DNA of 64,000 bases from Capsaspora owczarzaki ATCC 30864 (GCF_000151315.2 NW_011887292.1:3083848-3147847); one strand, 5' to 3'; shown: positions 51,861 through 61,810, numbered from the stretch's first letter. A program made the numbers and translations. Notes: a model not told the origin generated them from the sequence alone.

Positions 51861-54011
51861 ATGCGTTTCGCAGCTCTTTTTGCGCTGCTCGCGCTCTGCG
51901 CCGTGGCCAGCGCGTCTGACGTGCTTGTCCTGACGACCGACAACTTCCGCTCGACTGTCGATGCTCACGATGCCCTCCTCGTCGAGTTCTACGCTCCCTG
52001 GTAAGCCCCCCCCCATCAAGCAACAAGCGAACATCAGCAATGGCAATTTGCCGCGCTCTCTTCTCCGGAGCAGTCTCTAGACGAAACCGCGGACACGACC
52101 ACCTTTCACGTCCCGTCACGACATCACCACGAAGAAGTGTACTCTCGACTTTGACCAAGCTCTTTCAACAACGACAAACAGTGAATGACAGATACAAGAA
52201 AAAAAAAAAAAAAAAAGGATCGCGCGATCTCGCGTTTCGCCGCTTCACAACGCGCGCGCCCCCTCCCTTTCGAGCGGGTTTGTGTTGTTCCACATTGCTG
52301 TCATGTCGAACTGCACCGCCGTTGCGATGGGATTACGCGGGTTGGCGTGCACCAGAAACGCACCCACCAAAATCTGTATGATCTTGAATTGAAGACAAAA
52401 AAGCAAAAAAAAAAAAAAAAAAAAAAAAGTTGGTAGAAAATTCTGAAACGAATCTATGTTTGCCACGTCAAGAAAGGAACACCGTTTGGCCAAAAAATTC
52501 GCCGTTCCTGACGTCTTCCTGATTTGATTGTTGCCTGGCGACCTTGACTGATTCGAACTCTGTGTATTGGCACCATCGCGCTTCTTGTCTCACAACGTCG
52601 CGATTCACAACGTCGCGATTTTCACTTGGTTGTTGTTTTGACAACTCAACCACTTCTCTTTGTCGCTTTGCTCGCATGTGTGTGCAGGTGCGGCCATTGC
52701 AAGCGCCTCGAGCCCGAGTACGACAAGGCTGCAGCGATTCTTGCCAAGGACGACCCCCCGATTTACATTGCCAAGGTGGACGCCACCGAGGAGCCCTCGC
52801 TCGCTTCCGATTTCGGCGTTTCCGGCTACCCCACCATCAAGCTCTTCCGCAAGGGCGCCGTTTCTGGCGACTACGACAGCGGCCGCGACGCCAACTCGAT
52901 TGTCGCATACATGCGCAAGCAGTCTGGCCCCAGCGCCCGCACCCTGTCCACCGTCGAGGAGGCCAAGAACTTTGTTGCCAAGAACGACATTTCCGTCATT
53001 GGCTTCTTCCCCGCTGTCGGCTCGATGCAGGAGGTCTTCCTCAAGACTGCCGACCAGAAGCGCGACGCGTTCCGCTTTGCTGTGACCTCCTCCAAGGAGG
53101 TTGCCGCTGCTTTCAACATTGAGGGCAACAAGGTCGTTCTCTTCCACGCTCCTCACTACGAGTCCAAGCTCGAGGGCGCTGTTGTCGTTCCGTACGAAGG
53201 TGCCTCGTCGCAGACCGCTTTCGAGAGCTTCCTCGCCGAGAACGCCACCCCGCTTGTTGGTGTCTACTCTGATCTGAGCAAGGCTCGCTTTGACCTGCGC
53301 AAGGCCCGCGGCGACCTTCCCCTGATCGTCACCCACTTCAAGGTCGACTATGCCAACAACGCCAAGAACACCAACTACTGGCGCAACCGCGTCCTGGCCG
53401 TTGCCAAGAAGTTTATCGGCAAGGCGCACTTTGCCATCGCCAGCAAGGAGGAGTTTGCTGCCCGCCTGTCCGAGTTTGGCCTCCAGAACCAGGAGCTCGC
53501 TGTCGCCTTTGAGCACAAGGGCAAGAAGTACGCCATGAACGAGGACTTTTCGGTCGCCAACCTCGAAAAGTTTGTTGAGGACTTCCTCGGCGGCAACATC
53601 AAGCCCCACGTCAAGTCCGAGCCCGTGCCCAAGGTCGCCACGGACGTCAAGGTGCTCGTCGGCTCCAACTTTGACGACGAGGTCTTTGGCAACGACAAGG
53701 ACATGCTCATCGAGTTCTACGCTCCTTGGTGCGGCCACTGCAAGTCCCTCGAGCCCGTCTTCAACGAGCTCGCCCAGAAGGTCAAGGGTGAGGAGAACCT
53801 CATCATTGCCAAGCTCGATGCCACCAGCAACGACTTTGCTCGCGACCTCTTCCCCGTCTCTGGCTACCCCACTCTCTACTGGGTTCCCGGCAACAACAAG
53901 CACAGCCCCAAGAAGTACGAGGGCGGCCGCGACGTTAAGAGCTTCATTGATTACATCAAGAAGGAGTCTACTTACCCTCTCAAGCTCAAGAAGTCCAAGG
54001 GCGAGTTGTAA
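51861..54011 (+). CDS. PDIA3: Protein disulfide isomerase (ERp57/PDIA3 type)
   Basis: Endoplasmic-reticulum thiol-disulfide oxidoreductase. Exons 51861-52000 and 52688-54011; 487 residues. Signal peptide MRFAALFALLALCAVASA; a thioredoxin domain with WCGHCK split by the intron inside the Trp codon; two central redox-inactive thioredoxin folds; a second catalytic domain with EFYAPWCGHCKSLEP; a Lys-rich tail ending KGEL, a plausible variant of the KDEL retrieval signal. The a-b-b'-a' order and length match PDIA3/PDIA1. The 687-bp intron has A-rich runs near 52200 and 52405. Codon use is strongly biased, as for GAPDH. Confidence 0.95.
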
Positions 54012-54234
54012 GCGTGTCCTAGCGTTGTAGTTCAGATTGGCTGGACTGCCCTTTTTTTGTTTTTTAATATCCGTCCTCGTCATTGTGGTATCTTGTTACT
54101 GCTGTATGTCGCACTTGACAAAATAACACTCTTCTAACTACGATACACTGCCTTAGTGGGGGAGGGGGTGGTCTGAGAGTCATCCATTGCAAAACAATAT
54201 AGAAAAGAAAAATCGCATTTACACAAACTGGACC

Positions 54235-54732
54235 TCAAGATGAAGATAGGTACAAGGGATGCATGCTTCTTGCGGACAGCTTTGTCCGACAAATTGGGCA
54301 CCTGTGGAAGGCGGTCACCGCCTGCGAGATGCACTCGTAGCAGAAAACATGGCCGCACGTTGTGGCTGTTGTTTTGACTGGAACGTCGAGACAAATGGCA
54401 CAGGTAAGCGCGCCGCTACTCGGAGCATCCTCGGACAGATTGTTTCGCGAGTTGGCTTCCTGGACTGCTTTTTTCGTGGGAGGCGGAGGCGCGACAGGCG
54501 GCAAATTCGATGCTTGATCAACGGGTGGTGGTTGCGGCGGTCGGATCATTGGCATATGGAACATTGGCACGACAGCATTGAAAATTAAGTGGGGATGCTG
54601 TTGCCTGTGGTCTTCGTCAGTCGAGTCGCCCATCTGGTCACTCGATTCCAATCTGGCAAGCACCGATTCGAAAGCAGAAACTATGGATGGACAGAAGTGC
54701 TAGTTAAGCTGCGGAATCCAACATCGCCAACG

Positions 54733-54766
<34 letters not shown>

Positions 54767-55567
54767 CGTCTTACCATCAGTCCCAGTATTCGATCCAAAG
54801 AGCGATTGCAAGCGTGGCAGCCATGCACGGTGTCTTGATGAACCCAGAATGGCGCGCGTCGGTGGCGCGGCGGCGATTGAGCTCGAGCTGATGATGATAT
54901 CGTCGTCTGCATCGTGTGCACTCGCTGTTGAGGCTTGCGTCCGCCGACTGCGACTGGTACCACCACCGCTAGCAGCAGCAGCTGAAGGAGCACTGGAAGC
55001 ACCCAGGACTACAATGTCATCAGTATCGTCCGTCAAGTCCACGGAACTCGGCGCCAGCGATGCCCCAGGGGTAGCAGACGGCGCAGAAGCCGACGATGAT
55101 GATGATGCTGCTGCTTGATTCTGATCTGCTTGAGGCTGACCTGCTTGAGGCTGAGGTTGAGGCTGAGGCTGAGCTTCGGCTGGTGCGTGTGGGGCGGCAG
55201 GTTCGCTTCCAGAGCCACTGGCACTACTACTACTACTGCTACTACTACCACTATTTTGACTACTACTAATGCTGCTGCTGCTGCTGCTTGCATGAGCACT
55301 CTCATTCAACGACGGCTGGGCTTCACGCTGTTGCTGTGGCTTGTCTGCCGCTTCCAGTCTCGCGTGCTTTGCTGCGTTGAGTTGTCTGCTGTCGTCGTCC
55401 TCGTCCAGCCGTCGCTTGGCTCGTCGTCGCGCAGACGGCGGCCGTCCTGATGATGCTATTGTTACTATTGTCGATGATGAAGCAGCCGCAGTGGTGGCGC
55501 TGTCCTGCTGTTGTTGCGGCTGTTCTTGCTGTTCCGACGCTGCTGCTGGCGTTTGCTGCGCTTCCAT
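54235..55567 (-). CDS. RNF4-like RING protein with SUMO-interacting motifs
   Basis: Probable SUMO-targeted ubiquitin ligase. Exons 55567-54775 and 54680-54235, intron phase 1; 412 residues. The N-terminal 160 residues are low-complexity (Gln, Ser, Ala; PQPQPQ run) with a basic RRRAKRR stretch. Then come hydrophobic/acidic clusters typical of SUMO-interacting motifs: VDLTDDTDDIVVL (about 176-188) and DDDIIIS (about 221-227). The C-terminal C3HC4 RING (about 358-397) reads CAICLDVPVKTTATTCGHVFC and CPICRTKL, like RNF4. The short intron (95 bp) begins with a CTG triplet run (54733-54763 on the plus strand). SIM function is inferred from composition and from the RING type. Confidence 0.83.
54733..54763. 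repeat. CAG/CTG triplet run inside a short intron
   Basis: About ten perfect CAG units, reading CTG in the sense of the RNF4-like gene, occupy a third of its 95-bp intron. Confidence 0.9.
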
Positions 55568-55949
55568 GGCTTGCGTGTTGAAGGTAAAGGACTGCCACTC
55601 TAACGTAACGTAAAATCCAATAAATAACTAGAATTAAGCACTTTGTCACTGTGCTTTGGAACTGCTGCTGGCTCAGGTCCAACGAGCAGCTCCATCAAAA
55701 GTCAAGAGAATGGCGGGGAAACAGCACATTTGCGACAATACAGTCAAAAAAGAGCTGCTGGTTCGGCCACTGAAGGATGCATGACAGCAGCTGAATGAAA
55801 AAGCATTGACTTGAATGCAATGACTAGAATGTACAATCTCAGTCACTCAGCCCTTCTGAGAGTTCAGTCTTTCGCATTCTCACACGCAACTCACACCTAC
55901 AAAACCAACCCCTACACACACACACATACACACACATACACACAGCTCA
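55568..55949. other. Divergent intergenic region
   Basis: Upstream sequences of the RNF4-like gene (minus) and of the zinc-knuckle gene (plus). The right end is a CA-rich microsatellite (55914-55944) ending six bases before the ATG of the latter gene. Confidence 0.6.
55914..55944 (+). repeat. CA-rich microsatellite directly before a start codon
   Basis: Interrupted (CA)n/(CATA) run immediately 5' of ATG 55950; it would lie in the 5' leader of the mRNA. Confidence 0.85.
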
Positions 55950-57281
55950 ATGGCAGATCAACCAGCAGAGCGTCCTCGTCTGAAGCTGCTTCCCAAGGGT
56001 GCCACAGCACAGCAGCAGGGCGAACCAGATGGCTCGACCACGCCGACGTCGGCGGGCGCGGCGCCCAAGTCGGATCCGTTCGGTGGCGCACGACCCCGCG
56101 AGCAGAACGTGTCGCAGGAACGCGAGGCGCGCTACCGTGAGAAGGAGGCCGAGATTGACTATGAGCGCAACGCATCGATCGACAAGGTCGCTGCGGCCAA
56201 GCAGCAGATGCTCGCCCAGCAGCAGGATCAGCCGCAGGATCAGCCGCAGGGTCAACCAGCCCAGCAGCAGCAGCAGCGTGGTCTGGTGGGCGCTGCAGGC
56301 GTTCCGATCGGCGCTGCCGCAGCAGGCTCAATGCACTCCACACGTGGCGAGCAGCAGCAGCAGCAGCGGTACCAGGGCCAGCATGCCGCGTCGCCTCGCC
56401 GGGGAGGCGCGTCTGGACTGTCTGACTTTTCGCAGCTGCGCATCGCGGCGGAGGAGGCCGAGGAAGGCTTCCAGCGCGTCGAGCACGGTCGCCGTTCCCA
56501 GCACCAAGGCCAGGGCCAGACCAGTCACGGGGCCTTCCAAAAGCACCAAAGACCCCACCACCAGCAGCAGCAACAGCAGCACCATTACGACCAGCAGTCC
56601 TCCTTCTCGCGCGACGGTGCTGCCGGGTCCCACCAGCAGCAGCACCATCAGCAGCACCATCAGCAGCAACAGCACCCGCGCAACCCGCCGCCAGAGACGT
56701 ACGTCTGCAACCTCTGCCACGTCCCTGGTCATTGGATTCAAGACTGCGAGCAGGCCGTCAAGCGCAGCGCTCCTGTGGCCGCGGGAGATGCTTCGTCAGT
56801 GCCCGCAGGTGCGTCGCGAGCATCCCACAACCACCAACAACAACAGGCGCAGCCCCGTTCCCACTCTGCCGGCCGCCAGGCTTCGTCTCAGCAGCAGCCG
56901 CAGCAGCAGGCAGACCGTCCCCGACGGACCGCCTTCCCAGCAAGCTTTGCCGACGATGAAGAGGCCGATCCCTCGCTCAAGACCGCCCAGGCCGCCCCGC
57001 AACAATCGGGCCGCAAGCCTCCGGAAACGTATGTCTGCCACGTTTGCGAGACCCCCGGGCACTGGATTCAAGAGTGCCCCAACCGCAGCCACAACAACCC
57101 CGCCAACCCGAACGGCACAAGCAGCTCTGGACCGCGTCCCGCACGCAGCAGCGGCACCGCCCATAGTGGCGCGACCAACCGCGACGGCATTCCTCCTCCC
57201 GGCTACCTGTGCAAGGTCTGCAACATTCCTGGCCACTATGTCGAGAGCCACCGCACCCAGCGCTCCGAAGTCTCCAACTAA
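55950..57281 (+). CDS. eIF4B-like N-terminal motif with three zinc knuckles
   Basis: Intronless, 443 residues. The first 85 residues have RPRLKLLPKG followed by SDPFGGARPRE and a charged EREARYREKEAEIDYE helix. This layout is like the eIF4B segment with RPKL, FGGAKP and its charged helix, although no RRM is present. The middle is Gln/His-rich (many CAG/CAC codons) and probably disordered. Three CCHC-type knuckles follow: CNLCHVPGHWIQDC (about 252-265), CHVCETPGHWIQEC (about 363-376) and CKVCNIPGHYVESH near the end. In the third, the last Cys is replaced by His. The knuckles suggest RNA binding. The eIF4B relation is inference from short motifs; an RBBP6-type knuckle protein is the other possibility. 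Confidence 0.75.
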   Translation: MADQPAERPRLKLLPKGATAQQQGEPDGSTTPTSAGAAPKSDPFGGARPREQNVSQEREARYREKEAEIDYERNASIDKVAAAKQQMLAQQQDQPQDQPQGQPAQQQQQRGLVGAAGVPIGAAAAGSMHSTRGEQQQQQRYQGQHAASPRRGGASGLSDFSQLRIAAEEAEEGFQRVEHGRRSQHQGQGQTSHGAFQKHQRPHHQQQQQQHHYDQQSSFSRDGAAGSHQQQHHQQHHQQQQHPRNPPPETYVCNLCHVPGHWIQDCEQAVKRSAPVAAGDASSVPAGASRASHNHQQQQAQPRSHSAGRQASSQQQPQQQADRPRRTAFPASFADDEEADPSLKTAQAAPQQSGRKPPETYVCHVCETPGHWIQECPNRSHNNPANPNGTSSSGPRPARSSGTAHSGATNRDGIPPPGYLCKVCNIPGHYVESHRTQRSEVSN

Positions 57282-57757
57282 GGCCCGCCCGAGTTTTGAT
57301 GTTTGAATGTTCAGTTTGTCGTTGTTCAAGTGCTTTTTTTTGCGGCTTTTTTTCATTGGTGCTGCTGCTGCTGTTTGTTGTTGTTTGTTGCATTGTTTTT
57401 TTCTCCACACTTTTGCTTTTTTGTTTTTTATTTGTGATTCAAACTATTTGTTTATTCCCTTTTTTTTTTTTTGTAAGTTTTTCTATTATGAATGAGCTTT
57501 GATTCCCTGTCCAATACCCTTCCCCCTTCCCTCCCTTCCCTCCCTTCGCGCTCTCCCCACCGACATCCACATCCACATCCACATATCCAACTTCATCAAC
57601 ATGCATTCACAAGCAAAGACCAAAGAAAGTCCAATCGAAAGTCCATTCAAACAAACCCAACAATCTGCCGCTCTTTCAATCCGGTTTTCTTGAACAGCTC
57701 AACCTTCTTCCGTCTTTGTCGCTTGTCTCTCCTCGCTTTGTTCTGTATTCAGGTACA
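57282..57757. other. Intergenic, T-rich then C-rich
   Basis: Poly-T-rich 3' region of the zinc-knuckle gene, then a C/T-rich segment with a short CCACAT repeat (57565-57585). A possible leader acceptor, TTCTGTATTCAG, lies just before ATG 57758, so the next gene may have a 5' non-coding exon. Confidence 0.55.
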
Positions 57758-59022
57758 ATGCGCCAGTCTGGTCTCAACGTATCAGTCGCGGCGTTGTTGC
57801 TGCTGCAGCTGGTGCTGCTGCTGACAGTGGGCGCGTTGGCCCAACAGCACGACTTTCCGCCGGAACAAGTGATTGTCAACCTCGACCTGCCGCCCAAGCA
57901 GCGGTGGACCCAGGTCGCAACAAAGTACAGTGCGCAAATCCAAGCCACTGTCAACTTCCTCAAGCAGCTGATTCCGATGCACGACCTCGTGCTGCCCGTC
58001 GCGAACGTCATTGGCGCCGACATTGACAACTACCTGCCAATGCCGTACTCGGACGAGATCCGCGGCGTTGCTGAGGCTGCGCGCATCACGCTGGGCGAGG
58101 CTGTCCTGTGCAACATTATCTACGACATTACCAGCTTTTGCACGTCCATTGTCGCGCAGATGGGCAACGGCACCATCATCCACGCCCGCAACCTCGACTA
58201 CGGCCCGCTGCAGGGCGTGCTTCGCAACATGACCATCGAGGTCTTCTTCCAGACGAACGGCAGCACCCTCTTCTACGGCACCACCTTTGCCGGCTACACT
58301 GGCATTCTGACGGGTGTCCGCCCCAACGTCTTTGGTGTCACCATCAACGAGCGCGACATGGGCAACATTCTGGAGAACGCCCTGCAGGCGCTCCTCAAGA
58401 AGGAGGCTGTGCCCTTGTCCTTCATGTTGCGCGATGCGCTTGCCAACGACACTGTGACCTTTGAGTCTGCCGTGCGCTTTTATTCGCGCACCCAGCTGAT
58501 TGCGCCCGTGTGAGTTTTGCTTTGTCTTTTTGACTGTTTCGCAGATACTCGTGCTGGGGCGCTTTTTCTTTTTTCGTACTATCCGCGCTGAGGCTGCAGG
58601 AGACACTTGCGGTTGTTTGTTCTCACCTTGCCTTCTTCTTCTCCTTCTTCTTCTTCTTCTTTCTGAAATCCCACAACAGGTACGTCATTGTGAGCGGCAC
58701 TCAACCTGGTGAGGGCGTCGTCATCACCCGCGACCGCCAGTACATTCTTGACATTTGGCGTCTGGATCCCGCTGCACAGAGCTGGTACGTTGTTGAGACC
58801 AACTCGGACAACTGGAATCCTGGCCAGGACATTCGTCTCGAGACGGCGCACAAGTCGCTCGATGCGCTGGGCCCGAACGGCATCAACCCGTATTCCATTT
58901 ACCAAGTCTTGTCCACCGCGCCAGTGCTGAACAATGGCACTGTCTACACCACCGTGATGAGCGCGTCCCACCCCGAGTGGTTTTCGACGATGGTTCGCCT
59001 GGACATTCCTCCGTACCCGTAG
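57758..59022 (+). CDS. NAAA: N-acylethanolamine acid amidase/acid ceramidase-like hydrolase
   Basis: Lysosomal-type N-terminal-nucleophile amidase predicted to hydrolyse N-acylethanolamines or ceramide. Exons 57758-58509 and 58680-59022, phase 2; 364 residues, near the usual 359 of NAAA. Signal peptide (VSVAALLLLQLVLLLTVGALA), then a pro-segment. The catalytic, autocleavage Cys is in SFCTSIVAQ, followed by GTIIHARNLDY, a conserved family motif with the active-site Arg and Asp. The end has QYILDIW and NSDNW. Whether ceramide or ethanolamides are preferred cannot be told from sequence. It is the last host-type gene; composition changes soon after its stop. Confidence 0.88.
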
Positions 59023-59139
59023 AACAAAAGCAGGCATGTTCATTCCTGTGCTCCTTGTCTCTTGATGTGTTTCCCCCAAGAAGCGGGGGTACATCATCCC
59101 AATTGTTAGTTGTGAGCAAAGTAGTAGATAGAGAAGATG

Positions 59140-59233
59140 AAATCGCTGGCGCGATTTGACGTCCGCGCTTCGCGCGGGTGAGAGTGACCGAGGGTAACCT
59201 CGATTTTAGATCCCAATCAATATAGACTATATT
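59140..59233. repeat. Four consecutive short hairpins at the element border
   Basis: Perfect inverted repeats follow one another: AAATCGC/GCGATTT at 59140-59157, CCGCGC/GCGCGG at 59163-59177, CGAGG/CCTCG at 59189-59202 and AATATA/TATATT at 59219-59233, with loops of 3-4 nt. A near-perfect pair AGGTGAAGAAGTG (59251-59263) and its complement (59345-59357) encloses the next 80 bp. Confidence 0.85.
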
Positions 59234-59549
59234 ATATTATTATTTTTTTTAGGTGAAGAAGTGAGAGAGTGATAAAGAATAATTGCTTTCGTATGGAAGA
59301 AAAAAAAGGCCTTAGCGAAAAAAAGAAGATTTTTGGAGGACCACCCACTTTTTCACCTCTTTTTTATTGAGGTACTGTATGGTTCAGTCCAGTCTCGATC
59401 CTTCCACCAGAGAAGGAAGGGATGGCGATGGTCCTTTATTTTTTTTTGTGGAGGGGGAGGGGGTGCGGGGGGAAGATGGCGATGCGAATCAGATGATGGA
59501 GAATAAGGGTTTGTCTCTGGAATTTGCTCAAAGACTTTGGAGGAAAAAT

Positions 59550-59576
59550 GCATTTTTATTTAAAAAATAAAAATGC
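59550..59576. repeat. Perfect 12-bp-stem hairpin
   Basis: GCATTTTTATTT, a 3-nt loop, then its exact complement. AT-rich; it lies between the border hairpins and the end of the helicase gene. Confidence 0.9.
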
Positions 59577-59605
59577 CGAAGCTCGGCTCGGCTCGGCCGG
59601 CCAGA

Positions 59606-59621
59606 AATGTCCTCGGACATT
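59606..59621. repeat. Perfect 7-bp-stem hairpin
   Basis: AATGTCC, a 2-nt loop, GGACATT. It follows a short GGCTC tandem run at 59580-59597. Confidence 0.85.
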
Positions 59622-59717
59622 GAAAACCGAAAAACAAAAAACCGCGGATCTCATTAATGCAATCCGAATGTCGTCGCTGAGGTTCGAACCCTTGACCTTT
59701 GTCCCGTTATATTCGAA

Positions 59718-59748
59718 ATTTACAAGAGTTCTAACAAGACTTGTAAAT
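59718..59748. terminator. Hairpin 3' of the helicase gene
   Basis: ATTTACAAG and its exact complement with a 13-nt loop, 32 bp beyond the helicase stop codon at 59780 in the direction of transcription. In mimivirus, palindromes at this place direct mRNA 3'-end formation; the same role here is inference. Confidence 0.55.
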
Positions 59749-59779
59749 GTTTTTGAAAATTTGTAATATTTTTGGATAT

Positions 59780-61438
59780 TTAGATTGAACTAATCTCCTT
59801 GACTCCCGGTGCCAGTTTCAAGAGATAATGGACGTAACCTTGAGGCCTTTTGACTGGTAGGTCACTGATAAGTGGATGTCCCCAAAAATTCTTGAGATCG
59901 CCAACGGAATGATTATTAAACGCACAGAATTTTTTGTACTGCTCCAAAAAGTCTTTTTGCAAAATCCCTTCTTTCGCTGGCATTTTTCTGCTTTGATCGA
60001 TAATATATCGGCTGATAAATTGCTGGACTTGATCACTGTCTGATGTTTTCGTTTTCAATTCTAATGAATCTTCAACAACTTTGTCAGGAATTTTCATTTC
60101 ATTGCGTGACAATACGACCTTTTGCAACGCATCGATAAACAAATGAAACCAGCACGACAGATATTTCTCTCCATGGATTTTATCTCCGAAATTTTTATCG
60201 CGTTTGAACGTACGGTCGCGTGGTTTGATGATCAACTTGGGTTTGTCGTCGTCGTCTGTCGCGGATGGCGGAGGGGGGTTTTGTTCCTCATCTTCAATAT
60301 TTTTCAGCACATCATTGTAAGCACTCTCCTCGTAGAATTTCGCATCGAATCGACTACACAATCGACGCCAAATTGCATCATCAAATGTCACATTGGGGAC
60401 GAATTAGTGGCAGATTGGGAGGAAGTCCACTTTACGATCGACTTCTTTCTCGTAGAGTGACGGTCTCTAAATCCGGATGGCGCCTCCTACGGCCTGTGTG
60501 CAAGCTTCCTCTCGCGCCTTGCCCCCCTTGTGTCAAACAATGCATCAATACCACTTGCCCATCAATTTATTTAACGATTCGGTGTGGGCATCTTTTGATT
60601 TTCGAATGATGAGATCTTTGTTTCCCTTGGCGCAAAAGCGATTACTGAGCATTTTTTCCAATAATTCGATATATGCACTTTTACCGCCAGCACCTTTGCC
60701 GACAATAATCCAAAACCGTTGTTCATCACGATAGCCGAACAGTGCCATTCCTCCCAAAGCCAACAGAAAGTCGGTCATGGCTTCGTTTTTGCACATCCAT
60801 TGAGAAGTAAATTTTCTCAACTCCGTGCAACGGTCGAAATCATCATCGGGAAGATCGATATTGGCAAAGTGTGACATGTAGTCGGTGCGCACCCGTTTTC
60901 GATGGGTCCAACCGGTGCCATTGACCAAAACCAATTCGCCACCTTTGATGGGCAACATAAACCACAGAGCCCCGTTCTCGTCGATTATCTTGTTTGAATT
61001 CAGACGGTCGTAAAATGGTTTGTCACCAGGATCATCGGTGACTTTAGGGTCTCCCATCAAGATATTCACGGTATCGGTGACAAATCTGGCGCCACCCACC
61101 GTCGCGACATACTCTTGCAATTTCTTGGACTCGGCATTGACCGATTTTCGCTGGAGTTCAGTCATATTCTGATCAACGTTCGACATAAAATCATTGTAAT
61201 GAGCCGTGTAGTAATCGACCAGCAGTCTCATCACAGCGTTCGTCAGTTGAGGCTTTGTGTATTCGGTCCATAGCAACTCTCTCTCGTACCACCAATACAA
61301 TTGGCCATTGGAAAACTTCAGCCCCAGATTCAATTCTTCGAATAGTTCCAGGAGCAATTTACTGGCAGAGTTGTTGGTCAATTGACCCATTGGGGTGCTT
61401 TCGGCGAGTGAGATGGAAGTGAAAACCTCGGTGTTCAT
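59780..61438 (-). pseudogene. D5-type SF3 primase-helicase with clustered in-frame stops
   Basis: Viral replicative helicase of the poxvirus D5/NCLDV and virophage type. ATG 61438 (an in-frame TTG four codons earlier is ignored) starts a frame whose N-terminal 210 residues resemble the D5_N region. Walker A GKGAGGKS is at residues 247-254. The same frame holds the C-terminal part (FDDAIWRRLCSRFD) down to TAA at 59780, 553 codons in all. In between, four stops occur within 144 bp: codons at 60547-60545, 60535-60533, 60469-60467 and 60406-60404. Spacing between Walker A and the AIWRR motif is close to normal and the frame is kept, so the region looks point-mutated rather than deleted. It covers the Walker B and sensor region, so the copy should not make a working helicase. 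No primase domain is recognised. Confidence 0.82.
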
Positions 61439-61449
61439 TTTTTTATCCA

Positions 61450-61477
61450 ATTGAAATTTATTTAAACTATTTTCAAT
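61450..61477 (-). promoter_or_regulatory. 28-bp palindromic promoter-like motif, helicase copy
   Basis: Begins 12 bp before the helicase ATG (61438) and matches the perfect palindrome at 61783-61810 at 25 of 28 positions. Read towards the gene it starts within AAAATTGA, the published mimivirus early promoter octamer. An A-rich spacer (GGATAAAAAA) leads to the start codon. Confidence 0.75.
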
Positions 61478-61512
61478 TTTCTTAGAAGTCGGAATTTTTG
61501 TGTTTGACAGAA

Positions 61513-61540
61513 ATTGAAATTAGTTTAAACAAATTACGCA
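61513..61540 (+). promoter_or_regulatory. 28-bp palindromic promoter-like motif, small-ORF copy
   Basis: 24 of 28 positions match the copy at 61783-61810. The left half and the TTTAAAC core are kept and the right arm is partly decayed. Its end is 19 positions before ATG 61559, with an A/T-rich spacer. Confidence 0.72.
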
Positions 61541-61558
61541 TCTTTTAAAAAAATACAA

Positions 61559-61774
61559 ATGGCGGACAATCGTGGCGACGAATCACCCAAATCTACTTCT
61601 GTCGAGAAAATTTCACCCAAGCCGAAACCGACTCAAAAGGAGTACAACGCGCAGTACTACCAATTGTGCAAAAAATATAAGAACTTGCACATGCTTCGTC
61701 ATTATCCCGACGTGTGTCGCGCAGAGCTGGAAAAACTCTTGGTCGAAGCGTCGAAAGAGTTTCTAAATAAGTAA
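61559..61774 (+). CDS. 71-residue hypothetical protein of the element
   Basis: Not recognised. Starts MADNRGDESPKS, contains a Lys/Pro stretch (ISPKPKPTQKEYNAQYYQL) and a short helical, basic C terminus. The first residues resemble the start of the next gene product (MADRGRG), so the two leaders may share ancestry. It lies between the helicase and polymerase genes with its own copy of the 28-bp motif upstream, which supports it as a real gene. A DNA-binding or terminal-protein role would be a guess. Confidence 0.65.
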   Translation: MADNRGDESPKSTSVEKISPKPKPTQKEYNAQYYQLCKKYKNLHMLRHYPDVCRAELEKLLVEASKEFLNK

Positions 61775-61782
61775 CGCACAAA

Positions 61783-61810
61783 ATTGAAATTTGTTTAAAC
61801 AAATTTCAAT
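61783..61810 (+). promoter_or_regulatory. Perfect 28-bp palindrome before the polymerase gene
   Basis: ATTGAAATTTG, centre TTTAAA plus arms, identical on both strands over all 28 bases. Preceded by AA so that AAAATTGA is present. A TATAAAA-like stretch (61813-61819) and 17 bp separate it from ATG 61828. It is the reference copy of the motif found before all three genes of the element. Confidence 0.8.

Noticed and set aside
59670-59700. tRNA-like T-arm (GGTTCGAACCC) near the element border
   Set aside because: No matching acceptor, anticodon or D arm can be folded around it on either strand.
60122-60460. 112-codon plus-strand open frame opposite the helicase
   Set aside because: No family resemblance; the minus strand carries the helicase motifs.
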